NCBI GenBank assembly: GCA_900544365.1
Contig: UQVF01000010.1
Location: forward strand, 1-44,827
DNA from: an uncultured Veillonella sp.
Lineage (GTDB): Bacteria; Bacillota; Negativicutes; Veillonellales; Veillonellaceae
DNA: 44,827 nt
Direction: 5' to 3'
A model generated the notes under the pieces. The model worked only from the letters and a program-made list of their open reading frames with translations, searched no databases and was not told the DNA's origin. Made by a program: the position numbers and the translations under genes. Below, piece after piece: positions 33,992-41,972 of the stretch (position 1 is the stretch's first letter; each line of letters begins with the position of its first letter).

Positions 33992-35461
33992 ATGAAAGAA
34001 GAAAAATTGACAACAGCCTTTGGCGCTCCTGTCCCTGACAATAACAACAGTGCGACAGCTGGAAAACGTGGTCCTGTATTGATGCAAGACGTGTGGTTGA
34101 TGGAAAAGTTAGGCCACTTCGCTCGTGAAGTGATTCCTGAACGCCGTATGCATGCAAAAGGATCTGGTGCGTTTGGTACTTTCACAGTAACAAATGACAT
34201 TACAAAATATACGAAAGCAAAAGTGTTCTCCGAAGTGGGCAAACAAACTGATTTGTTCGTACGTTTTTCCACAGTAGCTGGCGAACGTGGTGCTGCTGAT
34301 GCAGAACGAGATATCCGTGGTTTTGCTGTGAAAATGTACACAGAAGAAGGTAACTGGGATTTAGTAGGTAACAACACACCAGTATTCTTCATTCGCGATC
34401 CATTGCAATTCCCTGATTTAAACCGTGCGGTAAAACGTAATCCTGAAACTAACTTACGTGATGCCACTGCAAACTGGGATTTCTGGACTAGCTTGCCAGA
34501 AGCAATGCACCAAATTACTATCGTAATGAGTGATCGTGGTATTCCTGACGGATATCGTCATATGCATGGTTTCGGTTCCCACACATATAGCTTAATCAAT
34601 GCAAATGACGAGCGCGTATGGGTTAAATTCCATTGGGTATGCCAACAACCAATTAAAAACTTAACTGAAGAAGAAGCATCTGCGATTATTGCGAACGATC
34701 GTGAAAGTGCACAACGTGACTTATTCGATGCTATCGCTAAAGGTGATTTCCCTCGTTGGAAATTGTATATCCAAGTGATGACAGAAGAACAAGCGGAAGC
34801 ACTTCCATATAACCCATTCGACCTTACAAAAGTATGGTATAAAAAAGACTTCCCATTAATCGAAGTAGGGGTAATGGAATTGAATCGCAACCCTGAAAAC
34901 TACTTCCAAGATGTAGAACAAGCAGCATTTGCTCCATCCACAATCATCCCTGGCATTGGATTCAGTCCTGACCGCATGTTACAAGGTCGTTTGTTCTCCT
35001 ATGCAGATGCGCAACGTTACCGCTTAGGTACAAACTATCCATCTATTCCTGTAAATGCGCCTAAATGCCCATTCAATTCTTATCATCGTGATGGACAAGG
35101 TCGTGTAGATGGCAACCATGGTGCGACTATTGGGTATGCTCCAAATAGCTTTGGCCAATGGGCTAACCAACCACAATACAAAGACCCAGGATACGATGTA
35201 TCTGGTAAAGCATACCAATACGACTTCCGTGAAGATGATTCCGATTATTACACACAACCTGGTAAATTGTTCCGTCTCATGACTCCAGAACAACAACAAG
35301 TATTGTTCAAAAATACAGCGAACAATATGGCAGGAGTTCCATTGTTTATCCAAGAACGTCATGCAAAGCATTGTTATGCATGTGACCCTGCATACGGTGA
35401 AGGCGTTGCAAAAGCATTGGGTATTACAGTAGATTTCTCTACACCGGCTGACATCGGATAA
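33992..35461 (+). CDS. katA: Heme catalase (monofunctional)
   Basis: Decomposes H2O2 to water and oxygen. The 489-residue small-subunit catalase has the distal His54 in RRMHAKGSGAFG, the conserved Asn in NTPVFFIRD, and the proximal heme-ligand Tyr in RLFSYADAQRYRLG. The ATG at 33992 was chosen (AAAGGAGA 5 nt upstream) because upstream codons in frame belong to the leader. Length and start are typical. In anaerobes such as Veillonella catalase is strain dependent and is thought to protect against streptococcal peroxide. It is followed by a palindromic repeat rather than a simple terminator. Confidence 0.97.
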   Translation: MKEEKLTTAFGAPVPDNNNSATAGKRGPVLMQDVWLMEKLGHFAREVIPERRMHAKGSGAFGTFTVTNDITKYTKAKVFSEVGKQTDLFVRFSTVAGERGAADAERDIRGFAVKMYTEEGNWDLVGNNTPVFFIRDPLQFPDLNRAVKRNPETNLRDATANWDFWTSLPEAMHQITIVMSDRGIPDGYRHMHGFGSHTYSLINANDERVWVKFHWVCQQPIKNLTEEEASAIIANDRESAQRDLFDAIAKGDFPRWKLYIQVMTEEQAEALPYNPFDLTKVWYKKDFPLIEVGVMELNRNPENYFQDVEQAAFAPSTIIPGIGFSPDRMLQGRLFSYADAQRYRLGTNYPSIPVNAPKCPFNSYHRDGQGRVDGNHGATIGYAPNSFGQWANQPQYKDPGYDVSGKAYQYDFREDDSDYYTQPGKLFRLMTPEQQQVLFKNTANNMAGVPLFIQERHAKHCYACDPAYGEGVAKALGITVDFSTPADIG

Positions 35462-35465
35462 CACT

Positions 35466-35645
35466 TGAAGCGCTATTTGTTTATGGCGTTCCTTTGAAAA
35501 TAGTATAATCGTAGGAGTGCGACACATTCCCTCACAAACGGTATTTCATAATGTTTGTTCGGGAACATGTCGCACTCCTTTTGCATGGTCATGACTTTGT
35601 CGGAAGGAACACCATAGACTGCTACGCGCAACTACGTTCAAAGGA
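35466..35645 (+). repeat. Palindromic repeat element, copy 1 (after katA)
   Basis: An imperfect palindrome of about 180 bp. Centre: conserved TCACAAACGG (35532-35541) and TAATGTTTGTTCGG (35549-35562). Middle stem: a perfect 12-bp arm pair, 35513-35524 with 35568-35579. Outer arms: 35482-35494 and 35604-35616, complementary in 12 of 13 positions. A second copy lies after doxX. It could serve as a terminator for katA or be a dispersed MITE-like element. There is no coding region of note inside. Confidence 0.8.
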
Positions 35646-35816
35646 AGATTCGGGAATAGGTGGCACGCCTTCTTTCTGTTATTATCACTTTGATAAAAGG
35701 GAGGCAATAGATTGCTATAGTAACTATGATTATAGGTAGATTTTTAGCAGTAATGAACGTATAATAAATGATGTTAGAATGAAGTATGTGAGAGTATATA
35801 AGGAAGGGATATAATT

Positions 35817-36236
35817 ATGGTTCATTTTTTGTTGCGTGGTAAACCTACGTATGTTAACTTTGGAATATTGGTGTTGAGAGTAGCTTTAGGAATCTCTATG
35901 GCTTATCATGGATATTTGAAGTTTTTAGGCGGTGCATCTGGGTTATATAAGGTAGGTGCCATGTTAGCCACTCTAGGAGTACCTGGATATTTTGAATTTT
36001 TTGGTGCGATGGCTGCAATTTGTGAGTTCTTAGGTGGTATTTTGGTTGCATTTGGGTTATTTACTCGCTTAGGAGCATTTTTGTTAGCTGGAGTTTTATT
36101 TACGGCCACTCTTCTTCATGTAGATGCAGGTTTTTTTGCTTGGGACTATCCGTCGCAAATGGGATTTGCTGCATTAGCTATATTCTTTATGGGTGGTGGG
36201 CGATATAGCGTGGATTGTTCCCTATTCGGGAAGTAA
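35817..36236 (+). CDS. DoxX-family membrane protein
   Basis: A 139-residue protein with four hydrophobic segments and the DoxX pattern (GILVLRVALGISMAYHGYLKF, then FFGAMAAICEFLGGILVAFGL). The family is linked to oxidative-stress protection and thiosulfate or quinone redox functions in a few cases, but most members are uncharacterised. AAGGAAGGG precedes the ATG. The gene sits alone between two copies of a palindromic repeat, next to catalase, which agrees with a redox-stress role without proving it. Confidence 0.85.
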   Translation: MVHFLLRGKPTYVNFGILVLRVALGISMAYHGYLKFLGGASGLYKVGAMLATLGVPGYFEFFGAMAAICEFLGGILVAFGLFTRLGAFLLAGVLFTATLLHVDAGFFAWDYPSQMGFAALAIFFMGGGRYSVDCSLFGK

Positions 36237-36239
36237 CTT

Positions 36240-36420
36240 GTTGTGCTATGTAGCCTGTGGCATTCTAATCTGAATAGAAGTAAAGGGAGGAGCACGGTAT
36301 ACTTCTCACAAACGGCACTACGTAATGTTTGTTCGGAGCACACCGTGCTCTTCTTGAGGGTATCTAATGTATGCAGTAAGGAACGCCACAAGTTTACTAC
36401 GCTCAATTGCGTTTCTTAAG
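36240..36420 (+). repeat. Palindromic repeat element, copy 2 (after doxX)
   Basis: Same architecture as the copy after katA. The central TCACAAACGG (36306-36315) and TAATGTTTGTTCGG (36323-36336) are identical to copy 1. The middle stem has a different sequence but is still complementary (36290-36298 with 36342-36350). Outer arms are 36256-36266 and 36378-36390. The right flank also shares the motif around GGAAC-CCA-CTACGC-CAA with copy 1. Confidence 0.8.
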
Positions 36421-36505
36421 GAGGAGCATGCCATGAGCTTTTTATATTTGTGCGAACTAGGTAGTAAAGAATACCACAAGGCTACTACTTGCAACTGCAT
36501 TCCAT
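36421..36505 (+). repeat. Degenerate third right-half repeat
   Basis: The stretch 36462-36502 resembles the right flanks of the two palindromic elements (AAAGAATACCACAAGG, CTACTACTTGCAACTGCATT). No matching left half is present, so it looks like a decayed or tandem partial copy. Confidence 0.5.
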
Positions 36506-36548
36506 AGGTGAGATTATATTTTTATAAGTCATATATATCATTTAATAT

Positions 36549-36595
36549 ATACATTCTATAGAATCTTTACAATTCTATAGAATGTATGTTACAAT
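36549..36595 (+). promoter_or_regulatory. lysA promoter overlapped by a large inverted repeat
   Basis: A perfect 16-bp inverted repeat (36549-36564 and 36572-36587, 7-nt spacer) contains two copies of the palindrome ATTCTATAGAAT. A promoter is embedded: TTTACA at 36566-36571, 18-nt spacer, TACAAT at 36590-36595 with an extended TG. One palindrome sits upstream of the -35 and the other inside the spacer, which is the layout of a repressor operator. The leader from about 36602 to 36802 is long. It has hairpins, but no lysine riboswitch or T-box that I recognise. Confidence 0.65.
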
Positions 36596-36802
36596 ACGTT
36601 ACGGTGTTCACAGATTACCATTGCTTGATGGCATAGTGATATGTACATTTTTCAAGAGTAATCGTATATCTTGTTAAGGCTTAGGCAGGATGTGCCATCC
36701 CTTATTGAGATACTACATGGAGAAGGCCTATTGTTTTATAAATTGCTATGTTACAGAAAGAGGCTGTTACATGGTGTATTACAAATAGATTGAGGAGTTA
36801 TG

Positions 36803-38056
36803 ATGAACGCAAAGACAATCCCATTTACAAAAGAACAATTAGAAAAGATTATCGCCCAATATCCAACGCCATTCCACATTTATGATGCGAAGGGCATTAT
36901 GGATAATATGCGCGCATTTTTGGATGCATTCAATTGGGCACCAGGATTTAAACAATATTTTGCTGTAAAAGCAACACCAAATCCATATATTATGAAAATG
37001 ATGAAAGAAATTGGTATTGGTGCAGATTGTTCTTCTATGGCAGAACTAATTTTAAGTGAGAAGGTAGGCATCACAGGAGATGATATTATGTTCTCTTCCA
37101 ATGATACGCCATACGAAGAATATAAAAAGGCCATGGAATTAGGAGCTATCATCAATTTAGATGACATTACGCATATTGCTTATTTGGAACAACATGGTGA
37201 CCTGCCAGACCGTTTCTGTTTCCGTTATAATCCAGGCTCTTTAAAAGAGGGGGGCAACACTATCATCGGTTTGCCTGAAGAAGCTAAATACGGTATGACA
37301 GAAGCGCAAATCATGGAAGCTATCAACTATTTGAAAGGAAAAGGTATTACTAACTTTGGGTTACATACTATGGTAGTATCCAATGAACTTGATATTGATG
37401 GATTGGTGGGCACTGCAGAATTAATGTTTAGTCTAGCATTGCGCGTGAAAGAACAAACGGGTGTAGAAGTTTCTTTCATCGACCTTGGTGGTGGTATTGG
37501 TGTTGCCTATAAACCTGAACAAACACCAGTAGATTACAAAGTGTTAAGTGCTGGAGTGAAAGAATCCTATGATCGTTTAATTCTTGGTACTGGTCATAGT
37601 CCGATTCAGTTAGCCTATGAATGTGGTCGTATGGTGACAGGTCCTTATGGTTATTTGGTGGCTACTGCAATTCACAAAAAAGATATTTACAAACATTACA
37701 TTGGCTTAGATGCATGCATGTCTAATTTGATGCGTCCAGCTTTATATGGCTCTTATCATCATATTACGGTGATGGGAAAAGAAAACGAGCCTGCTACCAT
37801 GACTTATGATGTGACAGGATCTTTATGTGAAAATAATGATAAGTTTGCTATTGATCGTCAATTACCAAAAATTGATATGGGTGACCGCATTGTGATTCAT
37901 GATGCTGGTGCACATGGTCATGCTATGGGCTTCAATTACAATGGTAAACTGCGCTCAGCAGAATTGTTGTTGCATGAAGATGGTAGTGTTACACAAATTC
38001 GTCGAGCAGAAACGTTAGACGATTATTTCGCAACTTTAGATTTTTCTAATTTATAA
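36803..38056 (+). CDS. lysA: Diaminopimelate decarboxylase
   Basis: PLP-dependent fold-type III decarboxylase of 417 residues that converts meso-diaminopimelate to lysine. The PLP lysine is in YFAVKATPNP. DLGGGIGV binds phosphate. CGRMVTGPYGYLV and GSLCENNDKFAIDRQLP carry substrate and dimer-interface residues. The CEN variant of the usual CESGD block places it in a divergent DapDC clade, so a related carboxyl-lyase activity is a small alternative. ATGs occur at 36800 and 36803; GAGGAG at 36792-36797 favours the second. It is monocistronic behind a palindromic promoter. Lysine is also the precursor of the cadaverine found in Negativicutes peptidoglycan (known for Selenomonas and Veillonella). 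Confidence 0.88.
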   Translation: MNAKTIPFTKEQLEKIIAQYPTPFHIYDAKGIMDNMRAFLDAFNWAPGFKQYFAVKATPNPYIMKMMKEIGIGADCSSMAELILSEKVGITGDDIMFSSNDTPYEEYKKAMELGAIINLDDITHIAYLEQHGDLPDRFCFRYNPGSLKEGGNTIIGLPEEAKYGMTEAQIMEAINYLKGKGITNFGLHTMVVSNELDIDGLVGTAELMFSLALRVKEQTGVEVSFIDLGGGIGVAYKPEQTPVDYKVLSAGVKESYDRLILGTGHSPIQLAYECGRMVTGPYGYLVATAIHKKDIYKHYIGLDACMSNLMRPALYGSYHHITVMGKENEPATMTYDVTGSLCENNDKFAIDRQLPKIDMGDRIVIHDAGAHGHAMGFNYNGKLRSAELLLHEDGSVTQIRRAETLDDYFATLDFSNL

Positions 38057-38101
38057 TTAGAAGTGTAGAGGCTATCCTTTACAATAATTATTTACATTTA
38101 T

Positions 38102-38173
38102 ATAGACATATGCTGTATTATTTTTAAGAAGCTGTCATAGCTTATAGAAGAATGGAGCATATGTCTATTTGTA
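38102..38173 (+). terminator. Terminator after lysA
   Basis: A 13-bp perfect stem (38102-38114 with 38156-38168) with a branched loop containing AAGCT/AGCTT. The T tail is weak. Confidence 0.65.
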
Positions 38174-38291
38174 TATAATTAATATTGAAAGTAAGAGACC
38201 TTGGTCAGAGTAGATATAGAATCTCTACAGGTAGCTTCAGTAACATATACATGCATGATTTATTAATGTTAAATAAAGCATTGTTATGGTA

Positions 38292-38315
38292 ACTACAATC
38301 TATATAGATTGTAGT
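38292..38315. promoter_or_regulatory. Perfect 24-bp palindrome, possible operator
   Basis: Twelve-base arms (ACTACAATCTAT and its complement) meet with no spacer. No T run follows on either strand, so a protein-binding site is more likely than a terminator. Confidence 0.5.
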
Positions 38316-38534
38316 AGCTTTGACAAATCAGTTTATGTGTATACGATGGCATTATTAAATATCGTTCTAATATCCCTAAAAAAATATAGGAATAGCATTT
38401 ACAATATTGAGGAAATTCGGTATAATAAAAATTGTTGAGTCTCTTGGTAGAGAATTTAAATTTCAATATGCTATAGATGAATAGATGGTATATCAATATA
38501 TCATTAAATTCATAGTGAAATAGTAGAAATTAGC

Positions 38535-38563
38535 TTGCGGTTCGAGTCTATACAAGGTATAAT
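38535..38563 (+). promoter_or_regulatory. Promoter of the suf operon
   Basis: TTGCGG at 38535-38540, a 17-nt spacer and TATAAT at 38558-38563. It leaves a leader of about 165 nt before the sufC start. Confidence 0.65.
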
Positions 38564-38594
38564 ATAGTTAGTATATTTACTATTTTAGATGTAA

Positions 38595-38660
38595 GCCAAA
38601 GTGGCGTTCTCATGCTATGAATATGACAGCGGATTACACTTTGGTGGAATCCGTTTTTTT
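38595..38660 (+). promoter_or_regulatory. Possible attenuator in the suf leader
   Basis: Terminator form: CGGATT (38630-38635) pairs with AATCCG (38648-38653), followed by seven T. Alternative form: CCAAAGTG (38596-38603) pairs with CACTTTGG (38637-38644), which is the loop of the terminator hairpin. The two forms are therefore likely to compete. No known riboswitch class was recognised. Confidence 0.5.
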
Positions 38661-38736
38661 ACGGTATTCGACACATTCTAAGACCTAACTAGTCTTCTTT
38701 TGTATATAGTAGCTTATTTGATAAGGAGTGACATAC

Positions 38737-39480
38737 GTGGCAGAATTACTTCGCGTAGACAATGTGCGTGCCTCTATTGAAGAAAAAGAAATCTTAAAGG
38801 GCATCAATCTAACAATTAATAAAGGTGAAATCCATGTAGTAATGGGCACAAATGGTGCTGGTAAATCTACATTGGCAAATGTAATTATGGGTAATCCAGC
38901 TTATGAAGTAACAGAAGGGTCCATCGTATTTGATGGTGAAAACATTACAGAAGAAGCTGTTAATGATCGTGCAAAAAAAGGCATTTTTATGTCCTTCCAG
39001 CATCCAATTTCCGTACCAGGTATTACTGTAGAAAATTTCATTCGTACAGCTAAAAATACTATCACAGGTGAAAACGTACGCGCCTTGGCTTTCAAAAAAG
39101 AATTGAAAACAAAAATGGAAGAATTATCCTTTGATACATCTTACGCTAACCGTTATGTCAATGAAGGTTTCTCTGGTGGTGAAAGAAAGAAAAATGAAAT
39201 TCTTCAAATGTCTATTTTAAACCCTAAATTAGCTATTTTGGATGAAACTGATTCCGGTCTTGACGTAGATGCTGTTCGTATCGTATCTGAAGGTGTAAAC
39301 CGTTTCCATAATGAAGAGAACGCAGTATTAATTATCACTCACCATAATCAAATTCTTCAAAAATTGAATCCAAATTACGTGCATATCTTAATTGATGGTC
39401 GTATCGTAAAAACTGGTGGCCCTGAATTAGTTCGTGAAATCGAAGAAAAAGGCTACGACGCATATAAAAATTTAGCATAG
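38737..39480 (+). CDS. sufC: Fe-S cluster assembly ATPase SufC
   Basis: A 247-residue ABC-type ATPase: Walker A GTNGAGKSTL, signature FSGGERKKNEI, Walker B LAILDETDSGLD and switch ITHHNQI. It powers the SufBCD scaffold on which Fe-S clusters are built. The GTG at 38737 (AAGGAG 8 nt upstream, 38723-38728) was preferred over the in-frame GTG at 38728, which overlaps that site. It is first in the sufC-B-D-S-U operon, the Firmicute gene order. Confidence 0.97.
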   Translation: MAELLRVDNVRASIEEKEILKGINLTINKGEIHVVMGTNGAGKSTLANVIMGNPAYEVTEGSIVFDGENITEEAVNDRAKKGIFMSFQHPISVPGITVENFIRTAKNTITGENVRALAFKKELKTKMEELSFDTSYANRYVNEGFSGGERKKNEILQMSILNPKLAILDETDSGLDVDAVRIVSEGVNRFHNEENAVLIITHHNQILQKLNPNYVHILIDGRIVKTGGPELVREIEEKGYDAYKNLA

Positions 39481-39489
39481 GAGGATTGC

Positions 39490-40899
39490 ATGGAAGCGAG
39501 AAAGAAAACTCAAATTGAGGAGATGGATCGCGGCGTCTATGACATTCGTAATGAATTTGAATTCTCCTATAAATCAGAAGCTGGTTTAACAGAAGATATC
39601 ATTCGTGAAATGTGGGCTAATAAAAATGAACCACAATGGATGTTAGATTTCCGCTTAAAATCCCTTGAAATTTACAATCAATTAGATGTTCCTAATTGGG
39701 TGCCTGATATTAGTGCTTTAAATATGGCGGATATCGTGACCTATGTAAAACCTAAAATTGATATGAAAGAAGACTGGAATGAAGTTCCAGACGATATTAA
39801 AGATACATTTGACCGCCTTGGTATTCAAGAAGCTGAAAAAACATCTTTGGCTGGTGTAGGCGCTCAATATGACTCTGAAGTTGTATATCACAGTATTCAA
39901 GAAGACTTGATTCGTCAAGGTGTTGTGTACACAGATATGCAAACAGCACTTCATGAACATGAAGATTTGGTAAAACAATATTTCATGACATTGGTGCCTC
40001 CAACAGACCATAAGTTTGCAGCTTTGCATGGTGCAGTTTGGTCAGGTGGTTCTTTCGTATATGTACCAAAAGGAGTAACTGTAGACATTCCTTTACAGTC
40101 TTATTTCCGATTAAACGCTCCAGGAGCAGGTCAATTTGAACATACGTTGATTATCGTAGAAGAAGGAGCGAAAGCGCACTTCATAGAAGGCTGTTCCGCA
40201 CCAAAATATAATGTAGCTAACTTACATGCTGGTTGCGTTGAATTATTCGTAAAAGATAATGCTACATTACGCTATTCAACTATCGAAAACTGGTCTAAAA
40301 ATATGTATAACTTGAATACAAAACGTAGTCGAGTTGGTAAAAATGGTACTATCGAGTGGGTATCTGGTTCCTTTGGTTCCGCTGTATCTTGCTTATATCC
40401 AATGAGTATCTTGGCTGGTGAAGGCGCGCATTGTGAATTTACAGGTGTTACATTTGCTGGTGAAGGTCAGTATCTTGATACAGGGGCAAAAGTAATTCAT
40501 GCGGCGCCACATACAACAAGTAATGTTAACTCTAAATCCATTTCTAAGAGCGGTGGTACAGCAATTTACCGTGGTGTATTGAACATTGGTAAAAATGCAG
40601 ATCATTCCAAAGCAACTGTTTCTTGTGAGTCTTTGATGTTAGACCAAGAATCCCAATCTGATACTATTCCATCTATTACCATTGAAAATGATAATGTCGA
40701 TTTAGGACATGAAGCAAAAATTGGCCGTATTTCTGATGAAGCGATTTTCTATTTAATGACTCGTGGTATTAGTGAAGAAGAGGCAAGAGCTATGCTTGTA
40801 CGTGGTTTCGTAGAACCAATTTCAAAAGAATTACCATTAGAATACGCTGTAGAAATGAATAATTTAATTACCTTAGAGCTTGAAGGTTCTATCGGTTAG
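39490..40899 (+). CDS. sufB: Fe-S cluster scaffold protein SufB
   Basis: A 469-residue scaffold subunit of SufBCD. It starts with the conserved amphipathic region and holds VPKGVTVDIPLQSYFRLNA, the beta-helix core and ENDNVDLGHEAKIGRISDEA. Candidate cluster and persulfide cysteines occur in EGCSAPKYNVANLHAGC, as in E. coli SufB. It begins 9 nt after sufC, with GGAGG in the gap, and ends 9 nt before sufD. Confidence 0.97.
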   Translation: MEARKKTQIEEMDRGVYDIRNEFEFSYKSEAGLTEDIIREMWANKNEPQWMLDFRLKSLEIYNQLDVPNWVPDISALNMADIVTYVKPKIDMKEDWNEVPDDIKDTFDRLGIQEAEKTSLAGVGAQYDSEVVYHSIQEDLIRQGVVYTDMQTALHEHEDLVKQYFMTLVPPTDHKFAALHGAVWSGGSFVYVPKGVTVDIPLQSYFRLNAPGAGQFEHTLIIVEEGAKAHFIEGCSAPKYNVANLHAGCVELFVKDNATLRYSTIENWSKNMYNLNTKRSRVGKNGTIEWVSGSFGSAVSCLYPMSILAGEGAHCEFTGVTFAGEGQYLDTGAKVIHAAPHTTSNVNSKSISKSGGTAIYRGVLNIGKNADHSKATVSCESLMLDQESQSDTIPSITIENDNVDLGHEAKIGRISDEAIFYLMTRGISEEEARAMLVRGFVEPISKELPLEYAVEMNNLITLELEGSIG

Positions 40900-40908
40900 G
40901 AGGTTAGG

Positions 40909-41958
40909 ATGAGCAAGACATTACATTTTAATGAATTGCCTAGACCGACTTTCCGTTGGTTAAAGGTAAATCATACAGAAGGCAATGTATGGCCTGGTAC
41001 AGAAGGTGCAACGGTGACAGTAGAAGGATCCAAGCACATTGTCACAGATATTACAAATAAAGAATTATTAGAGTCCTCTTATGAAGGCGTACATGCGGGT
41101 GCTTTACGCGATGCATCACATCATTTTACGCATGGCTATCACATTCAAGTGCCATCTGGTGCTAAAGAAGCCTTGACTATTGTTCTTGGTGTGCAAGGTG
41201 CGGTGAGTGAAAGAACACGCCTACAAATCGAAGCTGAAAAAGACTCTACGTTAGAGTTAACACTTTGCTTGAAAGGTGAAGCAACTGATGGTCATATAGG
41301 ATTACTTTCAGAAATCGTATCTCATACAGGGGCTTCCGTAGTGTTCAAGAAAGTACAATTGTTAACTGGTAAGGTGCAACAATTTGAGCACCGGTATACA
41401 CGAGTAGAGGAATCTGGTCATGTAGAGTTTATCAATGTTGAATTGGGTGGTTCTGAAAACTTCTTAAATTACCAAGAAGATTTAGTAGGTGACTACGCAG
41501 AAGTTGAACATGATTTGGGATACTGTGGTACTGATACACAAGTATTTGATATCGCTATGTTAATGAAACATATAGGTAGAAAAACAATCAGTAATATCAA
41601 TAACTTAGGTGCATTGAATGGTTCTTCTAAAAAGTCATTCCGTGGTACCTTAGATTTCTTGCGTGGTAGTATTGCATCAGAAGGTGCAGAAGAAGATACA
41701 TGTTTGTTGTTAACTCCAAAAGTTAAATCTATCTCTTTACCATTGTTGCTATGTAAAGAAGATAATGTATCTGGTAATCACGCATCTAGTGCTGGTCAAT
41801 TAGACCAAGCCAAATTATTCTATTTGATGAGTCGTGGATTCAATGAAGATGAAGCAAAACATATCATCGTAGAATCTATGCTACGACCATTGATTGATCG
41901 TATTGGTAATGAAGAAATGGAAGAAACTGCCTTAGCAGTACTACGACAAAAAATATAA
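40909..41958 (+). CDS. sufD: Fe-S cluster assembly protein SufD
   Basis: A 349-residue paralogue of SufB. It shows the shared beta-helix core and the C-terminal signature SAGQLDQAKLFYLMSRGFNEDEAKHIIVE, with the histidine of VSGNHASSAG that E. coli SufD needs for iron acquisition. It completes SufBC2D. The N-terminal half is divergent, as usual for SufD. GGAGG lies in the 9-nt gap after sufB, and sufS follows after 14 nt. Confidence 0.94.
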   Translation: MSKTLHFNELPRPTFRWLKVNHTEGNVWPGTEGATVTVEGSKHIVTDITNKELLESSYEGVHAGALRDASHHFTHGYHIQVPSGAKEALTIVLGVQGAVSERTRLQIEAEKDSTLELTLCLKGEATDGHIGLLSEIVSHTGASVVFKKVQLLTGKVQQFEHRYTRVEESGHVEFINVELGGSENFLNYQEDLVGDYAEVEHDLGYCGTDTQVFDIAMLMKHIGRKTISNINNLGALNGSSKKSFRGTLDFLRGSIASEGAEEDTCLLLTPKVKSISLPLLLCKEDNVSGNHASSAGQLDQAKLFYLMSRGFNEDEAKHIIVESMLRPLIDRIGNEEMEETALAVLRQKI

Positions 41959-41972
41959 TTGAGAGGGATAGT

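Larger units (their letters stand above)
38057..38736 (+). other. Long intergenic region between lysA and sufC
   Basis: 680 bp without a supportable gene. In order it holds the lysA terminator (38102-38173), a perfect 24-bp palindrome (38292-38315), a TATAAT at 38421-38426 without a good -35, the suf promoter (38535-38563) and a leader with mutually exclusive hairpins (38595-38660). The rest is A/T rich. Confidence 0.6.

Noticed and set aside
35551..35739. 62-codon open frame between katA and doxX
   Set aside because: It overlaps the palindromic repeat, lacks a ribosome site and has no protein-like pattern.
36146..36500. Two minus-strand open frames around the second repeat element
   Set aside because: They are translations of repeat DNA and part of doxX antisense; no start signals.
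38636..38660. T-box motif in the suf leader
   Set aside because: GGTGGAATCCG resembles the T-box core, but there is no specifier stem and no downstream terminator that would use it in the normal way.
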